DNA from: Cristatella mucedo
Lineage: Eukaryota; Bryozoa; Phylactolaemata; Cristatellidae
NCBI GenBank assembly: GCA_009760855.2
Contig: WPIO01000069.1
Coordinates: forward strand, 1,078,501-1,142,500
Direction: 5' to 3'
DNA length: 64,000 nt
In this document: piece by piece, positions 32,310 through 46,600 of the stretch
Layout: every line of letters starts with the position of its first letter
Position numbering within the stretch: position 1 is the first letter of the stretch
Made by a program: the position numbers and the translations under genes
Notes under the pieces: model-generated
The model's database searches: none
Seen by the model: only the letters and a program-made list of their open reading frames with translations
Told to the model about the DNA's origin: nothing

Positions 32310-35300
32310 GTAACGAATCAGCGCTGCCTCTTACCGACATGTATGGGCGCGGACGTTTAGGTTCGGTGATGCGCCTGTGTTGTGCCGCATTCGTATACCT
32401 GCTTACATTTCTTGGTTTCGCTGTAGCTTGTTGTACTTCACGGCGAAGAAGCGGAAAAGCACTTGTACAGGTGTCTGCTATCGCATGTTGACATTAGCGG
32501 AGATAGTAAAAGCAGCGGTAAAGATTTTCATCAGGTAGGATTCTACGAATGTCCTCCAGGCTGGACAGGGCTCGCAGTGGCGCTCCGAGATGGTGCATGT
32601 GCCAGTGTGCAAGCTTGAGTCGCACCGGCGCTCCTAATAACTGCTCGCCAGTGCACCCGTCGTGTTTTCGACGGGCAGTCGCGACGACCAGCTGCTTTTG
32701 TGGCCGTCTGCGACTTGACCACCGGAATTGCATCTCGTAGTCTCCTTACTGAGCAGCTCCGAGCTGCGCCAAGTTCTTCCCCATCGAATCAGCTGCCCAT
32801 ATGGCTGAACTGATTTTGTATTGATCCACTGTGAGGTCACCAAAGATCCACCTGGCCTCCCATTCTTTCATTAGACTAGGAACTAGTCTTAGTGATGGCT
32901 TTAGGTAGGACTTACATTGCATAAATTAGGTAGGACTTACGGTGCTTAGAAAGGACCCTGAACGCGAACGGAGCATCCAGCCGGTTTTGCTTGGCTTGTG
33001 GTTGGCAAACTTGTGTTGATAAAAGGTAGGGTTGCTATTTGGCGAGTTCATGTATCAGCACTGTCGCAATTCTGGCTCAATGTGTCTCCCTTGCTTGTGG
33101 AGGCTATGCATGACTGCAAAATGCACCCATATCGGGTCTGCCTTGTGTGTGCTATGTTCATGGCAGGTCTCCGTGGCACTACCCTGTGACTACTTCTCTA
33201 CACTGGCATTTGTATTTCATTCAAGCTGTTGGCTCACGAGTTCAAATGAGACTTGCTAGATGCAGTAAATAAGAAAGCACTGACGGTTATGGTGGTGGCT
33301 AGTACTAAACCGATTCTACACAGCACTTTACCTCATTGGCATAGTTTTCTTTGAAGAGACAGTGCCGGGCATTTCCATAGTAGTTTGCTCGTGGCTTTCT
33401 TGTCTTCTGTGCCCTGAAGGTAAACTAATTGTTGTCTTAGCTGTTGTCACTAACATGGTGCTGTTAGTACTAATGTTTCAAAGTTGTACTGTCATACATG
33501 TTCCCAAGGCTACTGCGACTCGACCACTATACAATATGCTTTTGCAGGTAATTATACAAGTATGAAAATAGCCAGGTGATGGCTGCTGCTGTAGGGTACT
33601 AACAGCTGCTTTAACCTAGCAGCAAGTAGTTGCTGCTGTGCATCCCGATGTTAGGAAGTAGTAGTAGTAAGTAGTAAGGAAAGAGGTAGCAGTTATTTGT
33701 TGCCTACGGTTGCAGTGTCTTTGTTATTGCACCCTCTGAGAACTTTCTAGGCACTTTATATTTGCTGCAAAGGAAGCACGATCAAATTGTTAGTGGTAGC
33801 ATGCTCGATAAACAACAAGAATAACGTGGCTTGTGGTGACATGCACAGGGTTGGCATGCAAGTATGGACAGTGTCAGCATGCATAAGCACATTAAGGACT
33901 AGTCACGGGACCCACTAAAGGCCGTGATGAATGCATTTTTAGTTTTTTTTTAATGTGGACAAGTCAGGAGATGTAACGAAAGTCGGGAGTGATTTCCAGG
34001 CTTTGGGAGAATGTGAGCTAAAGGCACGGTCTCTGAAGGGTTTGAGGTTCGTACAAGGTATGGGTAAACAGTTAGATTCCAAAAAGTGGATGGTACGATG
34101 CTTAGCCCGGTGGGGGAGTAGATCTCATAGGTAGGCTGGAGCCAAATAATGAAGAGATCTAAGATTGAGTGACAAAACCTTGAAGTCGATGCGTTGCTTG
34201 ACTGGGAGCCAGTGCAGGTCGGGGAGAAGTGGTGTGACAACTGCGAAGCTCAACACAAGCAAGCCTAGCTGCAGAGTTTAGCATTAGCTGAAAGCGCCTG
34301 ATTGCGCAGGCCGGTAGACCAGCAAGCAGTGAGTTACAGAAGTCATGACAGGATGTCACAAATGTATGGACCAATTTGGATATCGTATTCCCGTCTAAAC
34401 AGGCCCGAATTTTAGCAATTGTTTAGCTTAAAGTAGGCAGACTTGACCTTGGAGTTGATATTTCTATCTAATGAAAGGTCACTTTGGAGCATGTCACCTA
34501 GAGTTTGTGCAGATTCAACAAGATATATGCTGACAGAGCCGATTATGAGTGTTAACCTTTCCAATTTCCGAGTCACATTTTGTTTGCCCATAGCTATTAA
34601 GTTGGTTTTATCATCATTCAATTTAAGAAAGCTATCTGCCATCCATTTGTTGATGTCATCAATACATTCAGCAAGGGAGTTGCGGGAATTCGACGTACTA
34701 GAGAGCTGGGAGACATCAAAGCAGATGTACAACTGAGTGTCGTCTGCATAGGAGTGAAAGCCTAGGTTGTGCCTGGCAATTACATCGGCAAGAGGGAGAG
34801 TATAAACCGTGAAAAGTAAAGGTTCACTCAAACGTTTTGCTACCTCTTGCTTGGAAATTTACCTAATTAGATAATTGCACTTAGTGGTTTGCATGTTCAC
34901 GTGGTTCATTATGCAGTTGCCTTGGCCGGTCTTGCTTTCCTGGCATGAATGTGTGCCATAGCACACCCGGCATGTCGTAAATGTCCCAGTGAATCCTTTG
35001 TGCCTTTCTCTTTTTTAAGATGCCTTGACTGGTCTGCTTCTGGTCATTCTGCCCCTGTGCTGATATTAGGCCTTTTATAATGGCATGGCACAGCTGCAAA
35101 ATTTAAACAATGCTTCCTGTAGAAGTCCTCTAACCATACTTGCATACTTACCCTGGGCATATAACTAACCATGTTATTCTCATTGTTTAGTGAGCATGCT
35201 ACCACTAACCATTCGATCTTGCTTCCTTTGCAACAAATGTAAAGTGCCTAGCAAGAGATTGAGTTCTCAGCATGCTCAATCAAATGTATCATTATAAAGT

Positions 35301-37629
35301 ATGCCTATTCTATGGAAGCCTGGAGAACAAACTAGGACCCCCCTTATCTGGAAACTGCAGAAAATGTGCCGTTCAAAGCGCTGTATATCTTGAAACGTCG
35401 CTTTGTAGGTGGTCACCTTTTTGTGATAGTCAGATTGGACTTCTCTTTGTGGATAATGTAGTATTGTAGAGGACATGCATATTTTTGACTGGTAATACTT
35501 GAGTAGTTTATTTCCAGACACCTCAGCTTTAGTACTATCTGCCACATCAAACCCCTTTGTGATAAATATGCCAAATCTGTATCTGATTTTTTTTAGAATT
35601 ATATGCTTTGCAGCTCACGAGTCATGCTTGTTGCATGGGCTGAATGTAGTCGGGATTGGCATTGTTGACCTTATGTAAGGGACTGTTGATAAATGTTGAG
35701 TTTTAGTCTAGTGGTAAGGGGCTCGATTGTCACCATCACCAGGTCGCAGGTTTACATATGCAGCAAATGATGGTAGTGCTTGCCTGTAATGCCTCGGTCG
35801 AATTAACTGCCCTTGACTTCAATACTGCTCACCACTTCAAGTTAGGATCTGCTAGCTAGACAAAGTTAGGATCTGCTAGCTAGACAGTGACCTTGTCAGC
35901 AAAGCTACTGCCCGGTAATCCCCTTTGTGTTGCTCAGTGATCGAATGTGCTTTTCTCTACCACACACTAGACGACTCAACATGTTCTATGCATCTGTAGT
36001 GCTGATGCAATAAAACCAAAGTTTCCACTGCTTCGTAAGCTGCTGCATTGGCTGCTCTTTGACTGTAGCCGTGTTCCACACTCTCCATGCCCATGTTGCA
36101 TTATAAGTCAGCTTGGTTGAAATATGCTAGTGTCATTATGCCCCGGTCACTAAAGGAGCTTGAAGTACTTAGACATGTAATTTAATGTACCAACCATCAA
36201 AGCTTGCTTGTGTTCTCTTGTTACTGCTGACAATTAGTATGATTCCGTGCCTGTGGGCATGTTAAAAAGACCTGATCAACCGAGTATGGAGATAATTGAC
36301 TGTATGCACTATTTGCCCAATAGTTGAGATGCCCTGTCTACTGCACATGCTGTATATGACCTGGTCCATAATGGTCTGGCTCACGAAAACCTGGACTAGA
36401 TAATCGTTTAAGGTTCAAATTGGAAGGCTTTAAGTAACCTGTTGTTTGCCCCTATGATCTTGTTGTCCTTTAAGAGAGTGAGATATTTTTTTTTGCAACT
36501 TTTTTATTGAGCACACTTTGTGTGTTGTATTATTGTAGATTAGCTTGGTTTGCTAAGCATGCATAAAAGGGCATGTGCTGCAGTGTCTGTGCCATGTACC
36601 TTGTAAATTTGCTGAGAGCTTTCAAGTTTTTACGAACTTTCAAGTTTTTACGTTGACCTAGCACAATATGAAGGAATAGCTTGTACGATTGACTCAGACA
36701 TGGCTGACTGCTACTAAATACCTGCTTGTGGCCAGGTTGTGCAACTAGATTATTGAGCTTGCTATTAATGGAGATTTTGCGTGTGCTTGCCATCTGTCTT
36801 ACTTTCACTGGGCTAGGGACTGCCCAGTGCCGCTAGATTTATCAGCTGCCTTCGGCACCATTGATCACGATGCCCTACTTGAACGATGGAGAACAACTAT
36901 TGGTCTGGCAGACGAGGCGCTGGCATGGTTTAAATCGTACTAGTCTGATCGTGTTCAATCCGTGTCGTGTGGGGGTCAGGTCTCATCTACCAGACCACTC
37001 ACCTGTGGAATGCCTGTTCCTTATTTATACTATGGGAAAAGTGATTTAGTCCCATAGAGTAGGGTATCACTTTTATGCTGACGATACGCACCTGTATTTA
37101 TTGTTTAAACCATCGGAATCTGCTGCAGCAAGTGATAAATTGAATGCTTGCCCTGCCCACATTCGATCCTGGATGTCGGCGAGGGATGTCGGATGCCTGG
37201 ATGTCGGAATTTTTCGTAAAACTAAATGACAAAACTGAACTGCTCATAGGATGCATTAAGCCTGTGGCTTGACTATGTGGTGCAACCATCACCGTGTGCT
37301 CGGAATTTAGGTCTCGTTTTCGACAGCTGACGAAATTTTAAAAGCTTCGTTAAGAAGACTGCTTCCACAGCTAGCCATTACGTCCGATCCCTATCTAAGA
37401 TTAATTACTGTCTTCCACGGTGGCTTGCAAACAATTTTACTGGCTCCCTAGTTCTGTCTCGGCTTGATTATTGTAATTCCCTTTTGACTGGGCTACTGAA
37501 AAATCCACTAGGCCACTGCTGCTGGCTATGAATATGGCTGCATTGCTAGTTTAGAAATCGCAAAGGTTTGAGTACGTGTCTCCTTTGCTAAAAGAGCTAG
37601 GATGGATGCCGGTTGAGCAACGGATACTG

Positions 37630-37661
<32 letters not shown>

Positions 37662-40600
37662 TCACTTGATCAAAATTTGTAGGCTGACCCACAAGGCCTG
37701 CCACGGCTTGGCTTCTGCGTACCTAGCTGAACTGCTGCACCAGTTTCAGCATCTTCGTGCCCTCAGGTCCTTTATTGACAATACATTAGCTGTTCCAGTC
37801 CTCCACTTAAAGCCCTTGTCGACAGAAGCTTTAGCTGTGCAGGTCCTAGACTGTGGAACTCACGTTCATGATTCTTACCCAACAAGACCTACTATCCTGC
37901 TGCCGACTTTGGCATATTCTTTCCAGCCTTCCTGAGCTGTTATTTTCATGTTACAACCTGAGCTGCTCTCCTGACTCTGCTAGGCTTCCCACTTTCTCTT
38001 TGTTGCGTGAGATGAAGTCTGTTGGCTACCCAATGAGTACCGAAAGCCGCTTAGGCTGTGAGTGCGCTATACAAAATTCTCTTGTGTAACACCCACATAG
38101 TCTTTGTGGAGTTACAGACGGAGATACATACATAAATACATAAATAAAATTGCTTCGCTAGTTCTGTCATTTTCTGACAACAAGCCAATAATAGCCCCTT
38201 GTGATTCCCTTCAAGGGTTCTCTTCTACTAGTGCTTCTCATCTTAGTTGACTATGATGTCTGCTGCAAATTGCTTGATTTGACAGAGGATCTTGAAACAG
38301 CCTCTGCAATGCTCGTGGTGCTATACAAGCATCCGGACGATCGTTAAATACATACAAATGCAATCCTAAATTTTTGCTGTCGATATATGACCGGAACATG
38401 GTAAATCAAATTATCTTGTAAGACCAATTTAGACAAGAGTTGTGCCTCCCTCATAGAAAATTGGAGATGAACCTCGTCGATTTCGTTTCCATTTTCATTT
38501 AAACTCTTGGCTGTTGTGCTTTGGTACTAAACCAGAGGCAGCAAAAACAGCATCCACTGCCTCACTTTTGGCTATCTTGCATGATAGAGCTTACATGAGG
38601 CTATGTCACCCTCCACTGTCTTATCGTCATCTACTGTGTCACAACTAGAGAACTAGTAATTCTGATGATTAACTGAAATTTCTACAGAGCTAGCTAAGCT
38701 CAGGGGCAACACGGCTCACTTTTTAAGCTTGTTGAGCCTGAATAGCAAGTCAAGTCTTAATTCTTGCAAAGTCCTCTATCAAATCGAGTCGTAAGTCGTC
38801 AGTCATGACTTGTGGTAGTAGTGTACTTGCTATACACATTCATCAGCAGCTTGGTTTGATTTGGTCCAGCGGTTAAGGTGCTCGCCCCGACCAAAGTCTG
38901 GCTGAGGTCATGGGCTCGAGCCCTGAGGCATATGTGAAGCGCCTGAATAGATAAAGTTCTCTTGTGGTGCTATATAAATGAATTATATTTATTTAAATCA
39001 TCTCGACTGGAATGCCGCGATGTTGCCCTGAGGTAATATAAGGCCAACAGGAATACTACAGCACCAGAATCACAGGCATTTATGGGCTTGAACCCTCTAG
39101 AAGTTACTTTAATTCTGAACGTTTTTGGTGTTCTTGAAATGAAATTCGATGTATTCTATGTAGGAAACTTGGGATGTGACACAAACTCCGTGCACCCAAC
39201 TTCCAGATCAGAGGCTAATTTTGACCTGCATGTTCGAGCTTATTCACCAAAAGCTTTTGCATGTTAATAGAAGTGTATTTGTACAAAATAAAATTACCCC
39301 ATATTTCAAGCTACTAGCAATAGCCTTCTTGATAAGATCATTAAAAAATTACCGAGGCGGTAATTTTGTTTAAGCAGAAATTTATTGTTCTATTTAAAAA
39401 TTGAGGGGTCAATACTTAATAGCAAGATCAGTTTGAAGATCATGTGTGTGTGTAATCATATATACACAACATATATATATATTAAGTTGTGTGTTGCCAT
39501 CAAAACCTTGCTGTGTTTGTATAAGCAATGTACTTCGAGCCCTTTGTCGAATGGTTTTACACAAACCTGGCCTTTTTTCATTCTTCCACAGCCTGGAATT
39601 TGCTACTGACTGACATCCTCTGATTTGGCCCCTTAAAAATAGCTAAAAACCCACATGCTCATTATTGCATCTATGATTTCCACATGAAATGTCTATTCAT
39701 TGATGGTGAAATTCATTCAATTCATATTGAGGTGTACTGTCATCCTAAGTTTCTAAGTGTTATCACAAATTAATTAGCATGTTATTTTACCTGTGTAACA
39801 AAGTGAGTAGAAATAGGCGTAGTTTTCTTTTGTGCGTGGCACATGATTTGTTATTATTATTATTCTGATATCTTCATATTTCAGACTCAGCTGGTTGCAC
39901 AAGAGCTACCTTCGCTGATATCAAAACCAAGCAGCGTGACCATACTATGCCATGCTATCGAAAATCCGCTTCATCATCAAAAGGTAGGTACTTGTAATCT
40001 GCCTCGTTTGTCATCTCACCTATAGTGAATGCTGTTGCTTATTCGGTTGTCCCTTTACTTGGTTTGGCATAATGGTTAGTATGCTTGCTCCGACCTTGGT
40101 CTGGCCGAGGTCGTAGGGAAGACCCCCGTGGCATATTTGAAGTGCCTGAATAAAGATTAAGTTCTCTTATGGCGCTATACAAATAATTATATAAATATAT
40201 ATAATTTTCAAATTTATTGTAATAGACATATAGCTCTGCTTTTTTGTTATGTGCTGACCGTGAAATATATTCATCCCACTCCGAAAAATCTGCTTAGGAG
40301 CACAACTGCTGCCTTGCTGGTGCCCTGTTTTGGTCTAAGATGCCAGGCATACAAAATTAACCTACAGCCTAGAAAAATATTCGTTGACGCACCTCAAACA
40401 GCACATGCTGTTGGTATATATGCGTTTAGTGTTGCATCGAATCACCAAGATTCCTTGGTATATAATCATATGCCCAGGGGTAGAGTCTATAACCTTCTGC
40501 ATTGTCTCCACTATGACATTCCTTAGTCTGAATTTTAGTGAACTATTGATGTAGGCCAAACATCAGCCACAGCTGACTGTCAATGTCGACCCACACACGA

Positions 40601-43600
40601 TAAAATGGGGCTCAGATTCTGTGAATGGCTTGGCCATGCTTCAGCATCATTCTGGATTCGTCAATAAGTTTACGTTTGACCTTGCCATTTGCTTAGAGAA
40701 GTGTCTAGAAAGAGATTAATTTCTTAGTACCATACAAATGTATTATAATTATTATCGAACCATTTCCGATTTGTTTCGTATTTGCCCGATTTCACAGTAG
40801 ATTGGAGGTAATCGAGCCATTACTGCCTGTTATTCTCTCTGCTAGCACTAACTCGCTGCTATCTGTTGCCAAACATCGTGGGCTTTTTGTCATCTCTCCA
40901 TAATTCAGCATTCTAGTACCCCTCTGTCGTTTGAATACGATCATATGCCCTTCGTAAGTAGTCTGCTTTAAGATGCCATGTGGGCACTTGAGGGAGACAG
41001 AGGAAGATAAGACCAAAATGCAGGGAGAGAAAGAGGGAGACAGAAACAGAGAAAAGATGGCATGTATGTGCGTGAACGGTTTCATTTTGCAACCTCCCTC
41101 CTGAAGATACCACACGACTGAGTCTCTTTCTTACTTCATCTATTCTTATATTGATTTTTCTAGCACCCTGCAATTACTATAAAAAAGAGGCAGTTCTCAT
41201 TACCCTGGCATCATCGTTTTCGGTGGGCCAGAGCCAGGTGCTTGGACCGTTGCACTAATCCATCTATATTTGTTAATATTAAAGCGAATGGTGAAGTTTC
41301 TTATCCCACGATACCAAATAATCTCAATTGGTCTGGTGCAGTTGATTCAACTATGTCAGCATCCCCCAAAAAATAGTTGTTTTGCGCTTGGCACACGTAG
41401 CTGATCCAGGGCATCCGGCATATATGTGAGTTATTCGTGTACCCCATAGCAGAGCACAAAAATATGATTGAATGTGATGATAATGAGAAACCCCAAAATT
41501 TGATGCTACCTCTAGAATGGAAAATGTTCTGCTTAAACAGCCCAATTTCAGAGTTTTTCTTTTTTTCAAGCTTGTAAGTAAAGGTATTTAAGCCGTCCAA
41601 AAGAAAGCTCTTAGAAAAACGCTAATGCTTGAAGTTCCCTGCTTCTCTTTGGCTGTAGTTTGTGCTCTAACAAGCCGAGCCCCGGGGTGTGAAGATTTTT
41701 TCTACTAAGCAAAATGGTGAATCGTTGAAATTAAAAATCGAACGTTAAATGTAAAGTCATTATCATTAGTGTTAGTAAATTAATATTTTTTCAGTTAGGA
41801 ATGACTATGAGGATGCATCTCGATAGTCACCATTATATTTGCCCTCTTCCCATTGGTCAGCGCCTGCTAGCAAATCGGTAGTGTTTAGAACTTGCCGAGC
41901 TGGTTTGGTCTAGCGGTCAAGGTGCTCGCCCCGACCAAGGTCTGACTGAGGTCATGGGCTCGAGCCCCGAGGCAAATGTGAAGCGCCTGAATGGAGATCA
42001 AGTTCTCTTGGAGTGCTATATAAACGAATTATTTAAATTATTTAACTAAGATTATTAACAACATCTGGGCAGAGAATGCCACCTGGCCAACGCTAGACCA
42101 GCAGTCACACCAACTTCTGCAATCCCATTCCAATCCATAGACCAACGTCTGACTGAGTGCTGGCCGGTCTGGCATTCAGGGCATTGCATCGGCCAAACCA
42201 TTTCGCGTCATAGTGATTTCCGCCCGAAGGCTTGCAGTTAGGAAAGGTGTTTCTTTGTACCTAATCCATGCTGGCCGTTCGATTGCCTGCCTGCTGCTCA
42301 GACCGGGCATTTGTTGTCATAATGCAAAAGTAATAACACAGAAAGTAATAACACAATTTGGTTTAAGTTCGTATGATAATAACAATACTTAAAAATACTT
42401 GAATACTTTTTAATTTTTATTAAAGATTGTTCAACATTAAGCACTACCAGATTGCCCATTAGTTGGGCTGGCTCAATAGCTAGGTCAGTGGACATGCAGG
42501 CATTCCTTCCAAAGCAAGTTTCCAAGCGAGTTTCCCAGCGGTTTTTCCACTAGTATGGGCTAGTGTGATATTTAGTGCCGTAGAATGCTAATGATGATAA
42601 GTCAATCGGTATAGCTCTTGACCTGTATTTCAGAGATTGCAAGATGGGTCTTTGTTTGAGGCAAAATATTTTGTCACAGTGGTTCTGTATTTTGAGATTC
42701 TAAACACATGCCGACTCGGTGCATGCTGCTACTAACCATATTTGCATGCTGACCTTGTGCATGTCACCTTTATCATGTTGTGTTTGTTGTCATTGAGCTT
42801 CCACGAACCATTCTATCATGCTTCTTTTGCAGCAAATGTAAAGTGCCTAGAAATAGACCGAGTTCCCTGAGGGCGCTATAATAAATGTATGATTATGCTA
42901 TGCTGTATATGTCATCAAACGTCCTGGAGCTTTATTTTCCGTAATCGTGGACATATAGAACCAATTGTATCGAACCGAAATCAGTAATATTTAAAACTAA
43001 GGTAAAAAAAAAGCAGAGCTGAACTCACATTCCAAATTTCGCTCCGATACGTGAAATATTAGTTGAGTTATTTAATTTACAAGGCACCAACCAACCCTGG
43101 AAATTAAGCGTCACCTCAGCAAGCTTCAAGCATCTATAGCGATCTACAAAGGTTTGACAAGTTGGGATACAAGTCGCATATGGTGCAGAGATCGGTAAAT
43201 CTTTTATTTGTAGATTTATTACTTCCGGTTTACATCCGGTCAGGTGTGTTTTGCATAACGAATTTTTACTTTCATACGGAAGTCGTCAGAAATTCTGATC
43301 CCAGTTCTAACATATTTGTCTTTCGAAGGGTACCTTAAACACATTCGATTTTCGGACAAATGTTATAGGTATTTTCTTGACTTTCCCCCTTAAAAGCTAG
43401 TTAAATGTGGCAAATTAATCTCGGCTGACAGCCTTAGCCTGCAGTACTAGCAGCAGCTAGTTTAAAAACAGCTTGAACCAAGAAAGATTATCTGGGAGCC
43501 CTGTTTTGGCCCATTCGTTAAGGTGCCTTTGACAATGAGGTCGTGGGCTCGAGCAAATGACAAATGGATATATAGGTAAAGTTTCCTTAGTGCTCTATTC

Positions 43601-46600
43601 AAGTAAATTGTATATGTAATTCATTTATCTGACCATGCATAAATATCGAAATCGTGTCACAGTTCTTCTAGGTAAAGCCTGAATTTAACACTAATACAGA
43701 TTAAATCTAAAGCAGGTTACTTGTTTGTAATCGAGCTTCAATAGTGTGCCACCCTTTGGGTACTTTCATTCTTGTGCTTCAAACGATCTTTCCGGAAATA
43801 CGAACTTTTTCTGCTTCCCCTAGTTCCATACTATACTCTGTGGTTGTTAGCTCTTCTCAATCAACTTCGTCCGAACACCAGGCATTCAGTGCATGTGTCC
43901 CCCCAGAGCCTCGCTTGCTATGCTGTATACGTCATCAAACGTCATGGAGCTTTATTTTCTGTAATCGTGGACATATAGAACCAATCTGACATCAAGACAT
44001 CTCCAAACTTTGCATTTAAAGAAAAGCTACAAACCTTCCATTATTCACAGTATTGCCTGTTCCTGTTAATTCTATTGTATACAAGTAATGGTAAGGTTTT
44101 TTAATTGCCTCATTATAATGTAGTGGCAAAAAAGGCATACCACCAATTATGCTTTCAAGGGGCACTACAGATTTCCCTTCTAATGGACTCGAGCTCACGA
44201 CCTTGATCGTGAAATACAATTACCTTTGAGTCTCTTAAGACCAATAGGCAAATGTGCTAGCTAATGTGTTACTTGTACCCGCCGTTTAACTTATTATTTG
44301 ACACGCTTTCTTTTTAGGATATGTGAAGTGCCTAGATGGAGATTTAGTTACCTTAAGGCTCTATGCAAATATATACATGATTATAAAATGTCACAATCTC
44401 TTGGACGCTTTACATTGCATAAGGTTCGCGGTAGACACCAGCGTAGCTCATTATTTCTGATTACACCTGCAACTGTTCATATGTTGATGTTGGCTGTCAT
44501 ATTATGTTTGAATGACTGCTGCTGTCCTAAATGTTGCATTAGCTCCGTTAATGAATATCTAATCCTTTTAAGATACCTTGCTTTGCCTTTTGTAGCTGTC
44601 ACAGGTCTAATCTAATGCCTATCGCGAGACTAGTAATTTTATTTGTCTGAAGAATTTTAATAGTGCACCATATCTTTTTGTTTAGGGTCTGAAGCCGACC
44701 CCAAACCTATTGCCTCAGATAAGTAAGCTGTTCAGGCTTACTCGGGCTCAGGAAGTTATCGTTGGTGTTATACTTACTAATGCATCTGGTCAGGAGCTGA
44801 GGAACGTGGCCAAAATATTCGTGCGACAGCGACTACCTGAACTTCTTACGAATTATCTTGAAAGAGGTACATATGTGGCTCGTGAGAGTATCATTATAAA
44901 TTCATTGTAGTAGTTCCAAGCATCGTTTTGCTGTTGTTGAATAGTCAACTGCCTGAATAAGCTTGGATCGTTTACATTTTGATATGCAAGTGTCTCATTG
45001 AATCAGTTTCTGTTACGATAGATTCTGTGGCAAGCAAAGAGTCAGGACTTCAGGATATATCCATCGAGGCGCTGCACTTTTTGCTAAGTGGGTTGTGTGA
45101 TCCAACTAATCCTTTTGAGATCAACAATGAACAGAAGAAAGCATTCCTGCAGGCTCTGCAGAAAGACTTTCCACGCATCCGCGTACCGGTTGTGTTGACA
45201 CCTTTACTCTATCCAGAAAAAGCTAGCTTTGGATTTGAAAGCCTCAGTCCAACATCGGTCGTTCTACCTAACCACGTGGTGAGCATTCATTCTTGTGTAA
45301 AAAGAAAAGAACTGATGCATTGTTGGTTGGCAGTTAGCCAGTTTTGTTATATTTTATTGACCTCAACATGTTTTCAGATGGAGATGGCTTTGCCAGGTGT
45401 CATTCAAGATGCTGGATACGGCTGTACGTCTGACAAGGACCGATGTCGGCAGACACTCATTCAGGTTGGAGGTGTACGAGAGATCACACCACAGTCGATT
45501 GCCCGTGTCTTGGGCATGATGGCTCGTACACCTTCTAATCTGGAGGAGGGTATTCAAGTGCAGGTTAGTGCTGCTTTTGACACACTGCTGACTAAACTAG
45601 TTGTAACCTGCCACTTCAAATAATTTATATTATGCTTTTTATAGACGTTGAACATGCCTACAAATGTGTGGAACTCAAAGGACCTCGTTGAGCCTGGAGT
45701 GACGACATGGAATGTCGATGTTTTTGTGCAGGTTGTCCAGGAACTGGTAAGTGCCTGCTCCTATAGGGCATTTGATGTGCTAGTAGTGTTCACATGTGGC
45801 ACGTGACCACTTTTCTGAACTGCTGCAGACACCCAGTTTAAACTGGAGGGACGTTGTCAAGCACATGGATCATCCTGGATTCTATGTTGCCAACCGTGCG
45901 GGCCTTGTACTGCTGATGCGTGCTCTAAAACGAGCTCTTCATGACAACTTTCCTATCGATGACCTATATCGAATGTGGTCGAATACTGAGGGACAGGTTG
46001 GTTTGCCTACCAATTCAGGCTCTGTTGGTAATCCTCAGTGGGTGGCTTCTACACAGAGGCATGAGAATGTAAGCTTTGCCTTGCAGATGTCGTGGCTTGC
46101 AAGTGCATTAAAGAACCCGGATGTTATTTCCTTGGCCGACTTTGCCAATCACAACGTCGTGCTCGATATACTTAAATCACCACCCGATGAGGACAGTCGA
46201 GAAGTAGCTGTATGGTAAGTATACGACATGACTACCGTCTCCGGAGTTGTTTTATACCATGGCTACATGCATTCATACTGCTCCAGCAGTCCTGAAAATC
46301 CAAACAGTCTCCCTTAGCTTTACTGCATATGTGCACCTTAGGAATTTGCGGCAAGGGTATCAATACTGGGTTTATTTGCCTGAATTGATAGATCTTGCTT
46401 CGTTCAGGAAATGTCTCGGCCTGGTTGAGGTGTTACTATTACTATCGGACAGTGGCCACTATCAGCAAGTATCTGAGCTGTTCAAATATCCTCTGCAGCA
46501 TTGCCCTGACGTATTGGTATTGACTCTGCTTCAAGTATGTGTAAGTATGTTGAGTTTTCCTTGCACTATTATCAGCAACCAGTAAGATGCCTATGCGTGC

